From Aestuariivivens insulae (GTDB lineage: Bacteria > Bacteroidota > Bacteroidia > Flavobacteriales > Flavobacteriaceae), in assembly GCF_022662195.1 (NCBI RefSeq), contig NZ_JAKMCS010000003.1, positions 248,001 to 312,000 on the forward strand: a stretch of DNA of 64,000 nucleotides, in the 5' to 3' direction. This document shows, piece after piece, positions 36,325-44,690 of this stretch. Every line of letters begins with the position of its first letter. The first letter of the stretch is position 1. The position numbers and the translations under genes were made by a program. The notes below the pieces were generated by a model. The model did not search any database and was not told the origin of the DNA. It saw only the letters and a list, made by a program, of their open reading frames with translations.

Positions 36325-39300
36325 ATGATACATATTAGAACAATCATGGTTCACTTAGCAATACTCTTAATTATTTCTGGGTGCCAAAATAAAACAAAGG
36401 AAAAAATAAAAAGTGATTCACTATTTACTATAATTTCTCAAGATCATTCTAATTTAATTTTTAGCAATACCGTCAAACAAACTAGGGAAAACAACCATAT
36501 GATAAATTCAGAATTCATATCTGGAGGTGGTGTGGCTGTTGGAGACATCAATAATGATGGGCTTCAAGATATCTTTTTTACAGGAAATCAGGTAAGGGAT
36601 CGGTTGTTTTTAAATAAAGGAGATTTTAAATTTGAAGACATCTCAATTAAAGCTGGCATTAGCCAAGACAACAAATGGTCTATGGGAGTCACCTTTGTAG
36701 ATATAGACAATGATGGTGACCAAGACATCTACGTTTGCAGAAGCATCTATCTTGAAAACCACAAAAGCGCCAATCAACTTTATATTAACAATGGCGACCT
36801 AACATTTACCGAAAAAGCAGCCGAGTTTGGATTAAATGACAAAGGATTTTCTGTACAAGCAATATTTTTTGATTATGACAATGATGGATTATTAGATGTT
36901 TATGTGGTAAACCAACCTCCAAGTATTCCAAATATTGGTGATAAAATGAATGTAACACGCTTCTCCGATATACTTTTTAGTGACAGGCTTTACAAAAATA
37001 ACGGCAATGGGACATTTGAAGACCAAACTATATCCAGCAATATCAGAAATTTTGGCTTTGGGCTATCAGCTTCAGTTGGAGATTTTAATAATGATGGTTG
37101 GCAAGATATATACGTTTCCAACGATTTCGATGTGGCCGACCATTTGTACATCAATCAAAAAGATGGCACATTTAAAGATAACATTCGTGAAGCTACGAAA
37201 CATATATCCTTCTTTAGTATGGGAAGCGATATTGCAGATTATGATAATGATGGCAATCTAGATATCGTTGTTGTAGATATGGTAGCAGAAGATCACAAAA
37301 GAATAAAGACCCACATGGGAGGCATGCAACCGGAAAAATTTTGGAATATTGTCAATAAAGGAGGCCATTACCAGTACATGTTTAATACGCTACAAAGGAA
37401 CAATGGGAATGGGACATTTAGTGAACTGGGGCAATTAGCAGGTGTAACGAACACCGATTGGAGTTGGGCACCCCTTTTTGCCGATTTTGATAATGACGGT
37501 TTTAAAGATCTTTTTGTTACCAATGGTATAAAAAGTAATATTCGTAATAGTGACCTACTTAACAAATACCAACAAAAACTGGATAGCATAAAAAAAGTTG
37601 CTCAACAACAAAATATGGACCCAACAAAAATGATAGACGTCATGGAATTTGTTGAAATGGCTCCTACAGATAAGCTCCCAAATTACATATATAAAAACAA
37701 TGGCGATTTAACCTTTAGCAACAAAGTTAAGGATTGGGGCATGGAACTCCCAACATTATCAAATGGTGCAGCCTATGCAGACTTTGATAATGATGGCGAT
37801 TTGGATCTTGTGATTAATAACATCGATGATAATGCTTTACTCTATAGAAATAATGCTGTAGAAAATAAGACAGGGAATTATTTGAGATTTAAAATGTCTA
37901 CAGATGAAAATGGAATTATTTATGGCACAAAAATAATCCTATATAAAGCAGATAAGATATGGCAGGTTAACCAAATAGTGAACTCTCGAGGCTACATGTC
38001 GAAATGCGAAGATATCGCTCACTTCGGTATTGGAGATCAGAATACAATAGAAAAAGCAGTTATCCAGTGGCCTGATGGGAGTGAAAAAACAATAAATAAT
38101 CTGGAAGCCAATAAAGTATATCAAATTTCAAAAGACCTTTCCGAAAACGAAACGGATAAACAGAGTGCACCAAAAACAACCATGTTTAAGGAAGTTACCG
38201 CAGCTTTAAATCTTTCTCAAATAAGGCATATCGAAAATAATAACGATGATTTCAAGTATGAAGTTTTATTACCCCATAAAATGTCTCAATTTGGCCCGGC
38301 TATAGCTGTGGGCGACGTCAACGGCGACAACAAAGATGATTTCTTTTTAGGTGGTGCTGCAGGGGCTTCAGGAAAACTTTTCATTCAAAATAACAATGGA
38401 ACTTTTAACGAAATTCAACAAGGCGCATGGACACAGGATCAGGCAAGTGAAGATATGGGGGCTACCTTTGTTGATGTAGACAACGATAACGATCTGGACC
38501 TGTATGTTGTTAGTGGAGGTAATGAATTTAATGTAGATGCCCCAGAGCTACAAGACCGATTATATATAAATAATGGTAGAGGTAAATTCTCTAAAAGCCA
38601 AAATAAACTTCCAAAAGACTATACCAGCGGATCGTGTGTCATCCCCAATGATTTTGACAAGGATGGTGATATAGACCTCTTTATTGGTGGTAGGCTAACA
38701 CCCCGTAAATACCCGTTGCCCGCTACCAGTTGTATTCTGGAAAACAAAGGAGGACATTACGTTAATGTAGCCAAAGAAAAAGCTCCAGACCTTAAAAATC
38801 TGGGACTGGTTACCTCAGCCGATTGGGGAGATTTCAATAAAGATGGATTAAATGACCTTGTGGTTGTGGGAGAATGGATGCCCATAACCTTCTTTTACCA
38901 GACTAAAGAAGGTAAATTTAATAAACAATCAATACCTAATAGTGAAGGTTGGTATTACAGTGTTAAAGTGACCGATATGGACAATGACCAAGACAGCGAT
39001 TTAATTGTAGGCAATCTAGGCCTAAATTATAAATACAAAGCTTCTGTTGAAGAACCTTTCGAAGTATATAGCTACGACTTTGATAACAATGGCAGTCTTG
39101 ATATCGTGCTAAGCTATTACGAACATGGTATAGCATTTCCTGTTAGGGGAAAAAGTTGCTCTACACAACAAATCCCCTCTTTAAAAGAAAAATTCCCTAC
39201 CTATGAAGCGTTTGGCAATTCAGATTTGGCCGATATTTACGGAACATCACTAAGTGATGCTTTAAACCTAAAATCCAAAACCTTTGCTTCAGCATATATT

Positions 39301-39651
39301 GAAAACCTAGGCGAGGGGCATTTTAACATTAAACCGCTGCCCTCTCTGGCACAGGTTTCATCAATCAACAGCATACTAATTAACGATTATGATTCCGATG
39401 GTAATAAAGACCTACTTATAACAGGAAACCTATTTACCTCAGAAATTGAAACACCCAGGAATGATGCAGGCACAGGGTTGCTGCTAAAAGGTAATGGAGC
39501 AGGTGATTTCCACCCTACATCAATTAAAGAAAGTGGTTTCTTTACGCCTGGGGATGCCAAACAAATGAAAACTATTAAGGTTGGTGACAAACAAATTATT
39601 TTGGTTGCCAACAACAACGATTATCTTCAGGCTATTGAATACACTCCTTAA
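36325..39651 (+). CDS. FG-GAP/VCBS-repeat lipoprotein with ASPIC/UnbV domain
   Basis: 1108 residues with a lipobox (IISGC). Many calcium-binding-like repeats of the DxDxDG type spread over about 65-500 and 640-1060 (DINNDG, DIDNDGD, DYDNDG, DFDNDGD), which predict integrin-alpha-like beta-propellers. An ASPIC/UnbV segment lies between them (about 510-600, GTKIILY, NSRGYMS, HFGIGD, IQWPDGSEKTI). Such proteins often accompany SusCD pairs in marine Bacteroidota and are thought to bind glycan at the surface; an enzymatic role is unproven. It has its own transcription unit after the susCD terminator. Confidence 0.88.
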   Translation: MIHIRTIMVHLAILLIISGCQNKTKEKIKSDSLFTIISQDHSNLIFSNTVKQTRENNHMINSEFISGGGVAVGDINNDGLQDIFFTGNQVRDRLFLNKGDFKFEDISIKAGISQDNKWSMGVTFVDIDNDGDQDIYVCRSIYLENHKSANQLYINNGDLTFTEKAAEFGLNDKGFSVQAIFFDYDNDGLLDVYVVNQPPSIPNIGDKMNVTRFSDILFSDRLYKNNGNGTFEDQTISSNIRNFGFGLSASVGDFNNDGWQDIYVSNDFDVADHLYINQKDGTFKDNIREATKHISFFSMGSDIADYDNDGNLDIVVVDMVAEDHKRIKTHMGGMQPEKFWNIVNKGGHYQYMFNTLQRNNGNGTFSELGQLAGVTNTDWSWAPLFADFDNDGFKDLFVTNGIKSNIRNSDLLNKYQQKLDSIKKVAQQQNMDPTKMIDVMEFVEMAPTDKLPNYIYKNNGDLTFSNKVKDWGMELPTLSNGAAYADFDNDGDLDLVINNIDDNALLYRNNAVENKTGNYLRFKMSTDENGIIYGTKIILYKADKIWQVNQIVNSRGYMSKCEDIAHFGIGDQNTIEKAVIQWPDGSEKTINNLEANKVYQISKDLSENETDKQSAPKTTMFKEVTAALNLSQIRHIENNNDDFKYEVLLPHKMSQFGPAIAVGDVNGDNKDDFFLGGAAGASGKLFIQNNNGTFNEIQQGAWTQDQASEDMGATFVDVDNDNDLDLYVVSGGNEFNVDAPELQDRLYINNGRGKFSKSQNKLPKDYTSGSCVIPNDFDKDGDIDLFIGGRLTPRKYPLPATSCILENKGGHYVNVAKEKAPDLKNLGLVTSADWGDFNKDGLNDLVVVGEWMPITFFYQTKEGKFNKQSIPNSEGWYYSVKVTDMDNDQDSDLIVGNLGLNYKYKASVEEPFEVYSYDFDNNGSLDIVLSYYEHGIAFPVRGKSCSTQQIPSLKEKFPTYEAFGNSDLADIYGTSLSDALNLKSKTFASAYIENLGEGHFNIKPLPSLAQVSSINSILINDYDSDGNKDLLITGNLFTSEIETPRNDAGTGLLLKGNGAGDFHPTSIKESGFFTPGDAKQMKTIKVGDKQIILVANNNDYLQAIEYTP

Positions 39652-39727
39652 ATTAATGTCCCTAACTTCAAAAGAACTAATCATCGCCGCTAAAAAACAT
39701 AAAATTTAAGAAAAATATAACCACTAT

Positions 39728-39749
39728 CTTTCTGCCAATAGGCAGAAAG
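39728..39749. repeat. Palindromic repeat, copy 2
   Basis: CTTTCTGCC (39728-39736), AATA, GGCAGAAAG (39741-39749): a perfect 9-bp hairpin. 39728-39746 shares 15 of 19 bases with the repeat inside the tRNA-Leu fragment. No T run follows, so it is not an obvious terminator. Confidence 0.6.
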
Positions 39750-39829
39750 ATTTACATAAACTTGTTTTAATCCTATGGCTAAGGTATGCTCAAAAAAGGC
39801 CATACACATTTCTAATGAAAAAATTCATG

Positions 39830-39837
39830 TACTTTTG
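39830..39837 (+). promoter_or_regulatory. -7 box of the yicC operon
   Basis: TACTTTTG, an exact TAnnTTTG match, 21 bp before the chosen yicC ATG. It lies downstream of the alternative ATG at 39775, which argues against that longer start. Confidence 0.55.
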
Positions 39838-39858
39838 CATAACTTAAAACATCCGTTT

Positions 39859-40716
39859 ATGATACATTCAATGACAGGTTATGGAAAATCTGTATTGCAA
39901 TTACCAACAAAAAAATTAACCATAGAGCTTAAATCGCTCAACAGCAAAAACCTTGATCTCAATGCGAGAATGCCTTCTTTATATAGGGAAAAAGAATTGG
40001 CGATTAGAAAATTGCTGGCCAATGCATTGGAACGCGGTAAAGTTGATTTTTCCATTTATGTTGAAACAACTGCAGAAGATACTTCAACTCAAATAAATAC
40101 CCCTGTTGTAAAACAGTATATAGAACAATTAAGAAATGTTGTTAATGGGGATGAAATAGAGCTTCTTAAAATGGCCGTTCGTTTTCCCGATGCCCTAAAT
40201 ACAGTTCGTGAAGAAATTGATGAAAATGAATGGCAAATCATTGAAGCCGAAATTAAAAAAGCCATAGACGATTTAAACGATCACCGTTTGGATGAAGGTA
40301 AAGTTCTGGAAGCCGATTTTAGAAATAGAGTTAACACTATAAATGCTATCCTAGATGATGTTATTAAAATGGATCCCGAACGTATTGAAGGGGTGCGGGA
40401 ACGTTTAAACAAAGGTGTTGAAGACCTAAAAGATAAGTTCGACGAAAACCGCTTTGAACAGGAGCTTATTTTCTACATTGAAAAATTGGACATTACCGAA
40501 GAGAAAGTGCGCTTAAAAAACCACTTAAACTATTTTATTGAGTGTTTAAACTCTAAAGACTCCAATGGCAAAAAGCTCGGATTTATAAGTCAGGAAATGG
40601 GTCGGGAAATTAATACTATTGGTTCCAAGAGCAACTATGCCCCCATGCAACAGTTAGTGGTTCAAATGAAAGATGAACTCGAAAAAATAAAGGAACAATT
40701 ATTAAACGTACTTTAG
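39859..40716 (+). CDS. yicC: YicC family endoribonuclease
   Basis: 285 residues. N-terminal MIHSMTGYGKS and C-terminal GFISQEMGREINTIGSKSN are family signatures; YicC in E. coli is an endoribonuclease that can act with other RNases on small RNAs. The start at 39859 is chosen because the family begins MTGYG and a -7 box lies just before it. It leads the yicC-gmk-nadD group, 38 bp before gmk, an arrangement common in Bacteroidota. Confidence 0.93.
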   Translation: MIHSMTGYGKSVLQLPTKKLTIELKSLNSKNLDLNARMPSLYREKELAIRKLLANALERGKVDFSIYVETTAEDTSTQINTPVVKQYIEQLRNVVNGDEIELLKMAVRFPDALNTVREEIDENEWQIIEAEIKKAIDDLNDHRLDEGKVLEADFRNRVNTINAILDDVIKMDPERIEGVRERLNKGVEDLKDKFDENRFEQELIFYIEKLDITEEKVRLKNHLNYFIECLNSKDSNGKKLGFISQEMGREINTIGSKSNYAPMQQLVVQMKDELEKIKEQLLNVL

Positions 40717-40754
40717 GAAGTACCTTCTTCAGTATAAAAAATTTAAAAACTTTC

Positions 40755-41342
40755 GTGGAAAACAACAACTCTAAACAAGGTAAACTTATTGTATTTTCGG
40801 CACCTTCAGGTTCTGGAAAAACCACTATTGTTAGACACTTATTAGGCATAGACCGTTTAAATTTAGAATTTTCAATCTCGGCAACATCCAGAGCAAAACG
40901 GGGTACCGAGGTCGACGGCAAAGACTATTACTTTTTATCGGCTCAGGAATTTAAAAACAAAATAAAGAATGAAGCGTTTTTGGAATGGGAAGAAGTATAT
41001 CGCGATAATTTTTACGGCACCTTAAAAAGTGAAGTGGAACGTATTTGGGCGAAAGGCAAACATGTTATTTTCGATATTGACGTGTCTGGTGGTTTACGCA
41101 TAAAACGTAAATATCCAGAGCAAACCATTGCTGTTTTTGTAAAACCACCCAGTATAGACGAACTAAAAATACGCCTTAAGAAGCGCAAGACCGAAAGCGA
41201 GGATAAAATTAATATGCGTGTTGCCAAAGCATCAGCAGAATTAGCAACAGCACCTTTATTTGATGTGATTATAGAAAATGACCATTTGGAAAAAGCGCTC
41301 AAAGATGCCGAAACCATTATAGGTGATTTTGTTAACTCTTAA
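40755..41342 (+). CDS. gmk: Guanylate kinase
   Basis: Phosphorylates GMP to GDP. 195 residues, usual length. P-loop FSAPSGSGKTT at about 14-24; SATSRAKRGTEVDGKDYYFLS is the GMP-binding segment; the EEVYRDNFYGT and FDIDVSGGLRIKRKYP blocks follow. Translation begins at a GTG. The neighbours are yicC upstream and nadD 14 bp downstream. Confidence 0.96.
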   Translation: MENNNSKQGKLIVFSAPSGSGKTTIVRHLLGIDRLNLEFSISATSRAKRGTEVDGKDYYFLSAQEFKNKIKNEAFLEWEEVYRDNFYGTLKSEVERIWAKGKHVIFDIDVSGGLRIKRKYPEQTIAVFVKPPSIDELKIRLKKRKTESEDKINMRVAKASAELATAPLFDVIIENDHLEKALKDAETIIGDFVNS

Positions 41343-41356
41343 CTAATTCTTTAATA

Positions 41357-41941
41357 ATGAAAGTTGGTTTGTTCTTTGGTTCCTTTAACCCTATACATGT
41401 AGGCCATTTAATAATTGCCAACCATATAGTGGAATACAGCGATCTCGATCAAGTTTGGTTTGTAGTGACCCCGCACAGTCCCTTTAAAAAGAAAAACAGC
41501 TTATTGGACAATTACCAACGTTTGGAAATGGTATATCGCGCTACAAAAGAGTATACCAACCTAAAACCTAGCGACATTGAATTTAATCTGCCCCAACCCA
41601 ACTATACCATAAATACGCTGGTACATTTACAAGAAAAATACCCAAAAAATGAATTTGCCTTGATTATGGGCGAAGACAATTTAAAGAGTTTCCACAAATG
41701 GAAAAACTACGAACTCATCCTCGAAAACCATCATTTGTATGTCTATCCTAGGGTTTCACAGGGAACTATAGATACCCAATTTCACAAGCACAATAAAGTA
41801 CATTTTATTGATGCTCCCATTATGGAAATATCATCAACTTTTATCCGTCAATCTATTAAGGACGGTAAAGACGTAAAGCCCATGTTACCTGAATTGGTTT
41901 GGGAGTACTTGGATGAAATGAATTTTTACAAGTCAACTTAA
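41357..41941 (+). CDS. nadD: Nicotinate-nucleotide adenylyltransferase
   Basis: Makes deamido-NAD from nicotinate mononucleotide and ATP in NAD synthesis. 194 residues. GSFNPIHVGH at 8-17 is the nucleotidyltransferase HxGH motif, TPHSPFKKK is the phosphate/NaMN loop, and MEISSTFIRQSI is the C-terminal ISSTxIR motif. It is the last gene of yicC-gmk-nadD. Confidence 0.96.
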   Translation: MKVGLFFGSFNPIHVGHLIIANHIVEYSDLDQVWFVVTPHSPFKKKNSLLDNYQRLEMVYRATKEYTNLKPSDIEFNLPQPNYTINTLVHLQEKYPKNEFALIMGEDNLKSFHKWKNYELILENHHLYVYPRVSQGTIDTQFHKHNKVHFIDAPIMEISSTFIRQSIKDGKDVKPMLPELVWEYLDEMNFYKST

Positions 41942-42035
41942 CGATTACATTTTTTGGTGTTGTAAAAATTTCCAACTATTTTCGTTGTCGCCTCACTTAT
42001 TCATGACCAACCACCTGCTAAAAAGTAATTGTTAA

Positions 42036-42362
42036 ATGCTTTTTATGTTGAAGTTATGGTTAATTTATAAAAACCAAATATTGAAAAGGCAACTATTATT
42101 TTCATTTATAATCTCGGTCCTATTTGTAGCTATAAATGCAAGCCATTTGTGGAAAGACAATGAAGGGGCTTTTATTTTTTTTGGGGAGGCTTTTTTAATG
42201 ATTGCTTTACTAATCGCTGGAATCATTCAACTGATTAATATTGGGGTAATGGTTTTTAAGAAAACGTTTGAATTTGAAAGACTCTTTTTAACTGCTTTTA
42301 ACGTTGGGTTATTATCAATCTTGTTTTTTACCCAAATAGAATTATTATGCTTTCTGAAATAA
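42036..42362 (+). CDS. Small hypothetical membrane protein
   Basis: 108 residues with three likely transmembrane helices (about 19-37, 47-72, 83-105) and few charged residues apart from a basic N-terminal end. No family recognised. It lies alone between nadD and a convergent lipoprotein gene. Codon use looks normal for the window. Moderate confidence that it is a real gene. Confidence 0.55.
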   Translation: MLFMLKLWLIYKNQILKRQLLFSFIISVLFVAINASHLWKDNEGAFIFFGEAFLMIALLIAGIIQLINIGVMVFKKTFEFERLFLTAFNVGLLSILFFTQIELLCFLK

Positions 42363-42457
42363 AAATATTTTTATTCTATAGATTTTAAACTATCTAATAT
42401 GGCAAATGTAAATCAGCGTAAAAGAACCTTTTAACCTGTAATCACATAAATCCCTAA

Positions 42458-42496
42458 TAAAAAAACCGCCTAAAACAAGTTGCTTTAAACGGCTTT
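42458..42496 (-). terminator. Terminator of the 42617-43552 lipoprotein gene
   Basis: Reading leftward, an imperfect hairpin between 42496 and 42464 (outer pairs CCG/CGG, inner AAAAC/GCTTT) ends in a run of seven T. The rest of the 254-bp gap 42363-42616 has no ORF. Confidence 0.65.
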
Positions 42497-42616
42497 TCAA
42501 CTAAATAACCAACCAAAATAATGTGAAATTCTAATTTGAGTTGTGAAAACAACATTCAAATTAGCTAGTTGAACGTATCCTGCTGCAGAACAGGATCTCA
42601 TCCATTTATTTTTTAT

Positions 42617-43552
42617 TTAAACCCTAGTGTTATCCCTCGGGTTGGGCACTTTGTCTTTTCTAGGTTTACGCATTTTATCTGTTGTTCCTGTAGCGGTTTC
42701 TCCTTTCGTTTTTGCAGTCTTTAAATACTGTATATAACCACGTCCTTCAAACTCGTATACCGTTTCGGAAGCAGGGTGAAATAACTCTATCTTTCCATCA
42801 TTAATAACGCTCAATTCGAAATATTCATTATTGAAATAATCATAATCTAATGTTAAAGTTTTTAGGTACATATTTCCTGTGACGTCACCAACACCATAAA
42901 CGCCTGTGTAATCCCATACCAAGTTTGCAGGGTCCATCCCTACTTCGTCTTGTGAACTCTGAAATGTCGAATCGTTTCCTCCAGCTAAAAATTGCAGATA
43001 ATTTTCATTATCAAACTCATTAATAGCACCATATTCGCTAGTATAGGTCTTTTCCCAAGCCTCATATTCCTGTAAGAAATAATGAATGTTATCATAAAAC
43101 ACAAAATCATAATCGAAATTGCTGCGTTGGTACCCCTCTAAAAAATAAGAGGTATCATTATTAAGGTTGTAAAGTTCTATGGTATTACTATCTACCTGAT
43201 AGACATCAAAGGTCTCAAACCCATCAATATCATGATATACATCTAAAATCATATCGTAAGCTTCATATTCACCTATATCAATACCAAAACCATTCCCCGT
43301 GTCTCCAATACCAACAATATTATTGTTCGCATACACTACCCCATTTCTAAATGAAATGGTAAATGCTTTTTGCAAAAAGGGCGTTTCTCCATAGCCTACC
43401 GTTTTATTAATATCTACGTACCATAATTCATGGGACGCTAGCAATTGATGAATTGAAATTCCGGGTTCGTCCTCAACGATAACTTCAGTATAACAGGAAG
43501 TAAATAATGTTGCAAACAACGAGATACTTAAGAGTAATTTTACAGTCTTCAT
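42617..43552 (-). CDS. Hypothetical lipoprotein of flavobacterial type
   Basis: 311 residues with a lipobox (LFTSC, Cys19), so probably exported and lipid-anchored. The mature part is acidic and rich in Tyr, Asp and Asn, with repeated short segments suggesting a beta-rich fold (FTISFRNGVVYANNN, TIELYNLNNDTSYFLEGY, ELSVINDGKIELFHP); the C-terminal 30 residues are basic. I recall similar proteins labelled as nicotinic acid mononucleotide adenylyltransferase in databases, but no HxGH nucleotidyltransferase motif is present, so that label should not be used. Start 43552 gives a proper lipoprotein signal; 43603 would add 17 unlikely residues. Confidence 0.75.
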   Translation of the reverse strand: MKTVKLLLSISLFATLFTSCYTEVIVEDEPGISIHQLLASHELWYVDINKTVGYGETPFLQKAFTISFRNGVVYANNNIVGIGDTGNGFGIDIGEYEAYDMILDVYHDIDGFETFDVYQVDSNTIELYNLNNDTSYFLEGYQRSNFDYDFVFYDNIHYFLQEYEAWEKTYTSEYGAINEFDNENYLQFLAGGNDSTFQSSQDEVGMDPANLVWDYTGVYGVGDVTGNMYLKTLTLDYDYFNNEYFELSVINDGKIELFHPASETVYEFEGRGYIQYLKTAKTKGETATGTTDKMRKPRKDKVPNPRDNTRV

Positions 43553-43653
43553 AATCAAACATGTTTTGGGTTTCTTCTGAAGTAATTCCAAAACACGTGC
43601 CAAAAATCAAAAACATTATAAAATGCTACCTTAGCCAAGAGCAATATTTTGTT

Positions 43654-43661
43654 TATTTTTG
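43654..43661 (+). promoter_or_regulatory. -7 box of gpsA
   Basis: TATTTTTG, an exact TAnnTTTG match, 24 bp before the gpsA ATG at 43686; it also rules against the upstream ATG at 43659. Confidence 0.5.
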
Positions 43662-43685
43662 ATCCCTATAATCATTTCTCTTCTT

Positions 43686-44687
43686 ATGGACAACCCTTTA
43701 AAATATGCTGTTTTTGGTGCTGGTAGCTGGGCCACGGCCATAGTAAAAATGCTATGTGAAAATTTAGATGAAGTAGGGTGGTATATGCGAAGTATATACA
43801 CCAAAGAACATTTATTAAAAGAACAGCACAACCCCAATTACTTAAGCTCGGTTGAATTTCATTTAGAACAATTAAAACTAAGCAACGACATTAATGAAAT
43901 GGCATCTTATGCCGATGTGTTAATTTTTGTAATTCCTTCGGCCTTTATTTATAGCGAACTGGAAAAGCTTAATGTAGATATTTCCAATAAAATAGTGGTT
44001 TCTGCGGTTAAAGGTATTGTCCCAGAAACAGGACTATTGGTTGGCGAGCATTTTAATGAAACCTATAACATCCCTTTCGAGAATATTGCCGTTATTGCAG
44101 GCCCATGCCATGCCGAAGAAGTCGCCTTAGAACGTTTGTCTTACCTAACCATCTCCTGTGCTGATCCCAACAAAGCAAGGGCTATAGCCAAAAACCTTTC
44201 CAGTGATTATATAAAAACCAAAATTAGCGATGATATTGTAGGCGTAGAATATGCCGTTATGCTAAAAAATATCTATGCCATTGCTGCTGGTATTGCCCAT
44301 GGCTTAGGTTATGGCGATAATTTCCAGAGTGTTTTAATGAGCAACTCCATTAGGGAAATGAAACGATTCATTAAAAAGATGCATAAAATAAAACGCAACA
44401 TAAATAACTCCGCCTATTTGGGGGACTTGTTGGTAACGGGGTATTCTACATTTTCCAGAAACCGCATGTTTGGCAATATGATAGGCAAGGGTTACACGGT
44501 AAAAAGTGCCATGATGGAAATGAATATGGTTGCAGAAGGTTACTACGCCACCAAAAGCGCACATGAATTAAACCTAAAAAATTTAAAAAAGACTCGACTT
44601 CCTATTATAAATGCAGTATACGGTGTGCTTTACGAAAACAAAAACCCTAAAAAGGTATTTAAAAAACTAACCGAGAAATTGGATTAA
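43686..44687 (+). CDS. gpsA: NAD(P)-dependent glycerol-3-phosphate dehydrogenase
   Basis: Reduces dihydroxyacetone phosphate to sn-glycerol 3-phosphate for phospholipid synthesis. 333 residues. Rossmann motif FGAGSWATA near 10-18, IPSAF block, VSAVKGI, IAGPCHAEEVA, VGVEYAVMLKNIYAIAAGIAHGLGYGDN with the catalytic Lys, and GDLLVTGYSTFSRNRMFG. The start at 43686 fits both the family N-terminus and the -7 box. The next gene begins 3 bp after its stop. Confidence 0.93.
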   Translation: MDNPLKYAVFGAGSWATAIVKMLCENLDEVGWYMRSIYTKEHLLKEQHNPNYLSSVEFHLEQLKLSNDINEMASYADVLIFVIPSAFIYSELEKLNVDISNKIVVSAVKGIVPETGLLVGEHFNETYNIPFENIAVIAGPCHAEEVALERLSYLTISCADPNKARAIAKNLSSDYIKTKISDDIVGVEYAVMLKNIYAIAAGIAHGLGYGDNFQSVLMSNSIREMKRFIKKMHKIKRNINNSAYLGDLLVTGYSTFSRNRMFGNMIGKGYTVKSAMMEMNMVAEGYYATKSAHELNLKNLKKTRLPIINAVYGVLYENKNPKKVFKKLTEKLD

Positions 44688-44690
44688 CCC

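Noticed and set aside
11287-39651. PUL as an integrated genomic island using tRNA-Leu as attachment site
   Set aside because: No integrase, no direct repeat of the tRNA 3' end at the far side, and no clear composition shift could be seen by eye.
42617-43552. Label as nicotinic acid mononucleotide adenylyltransferase
   Set aside because: No nucleotidyltransferase motif and a lipoprotein signal is present; the real nadD is at 41357-41941.
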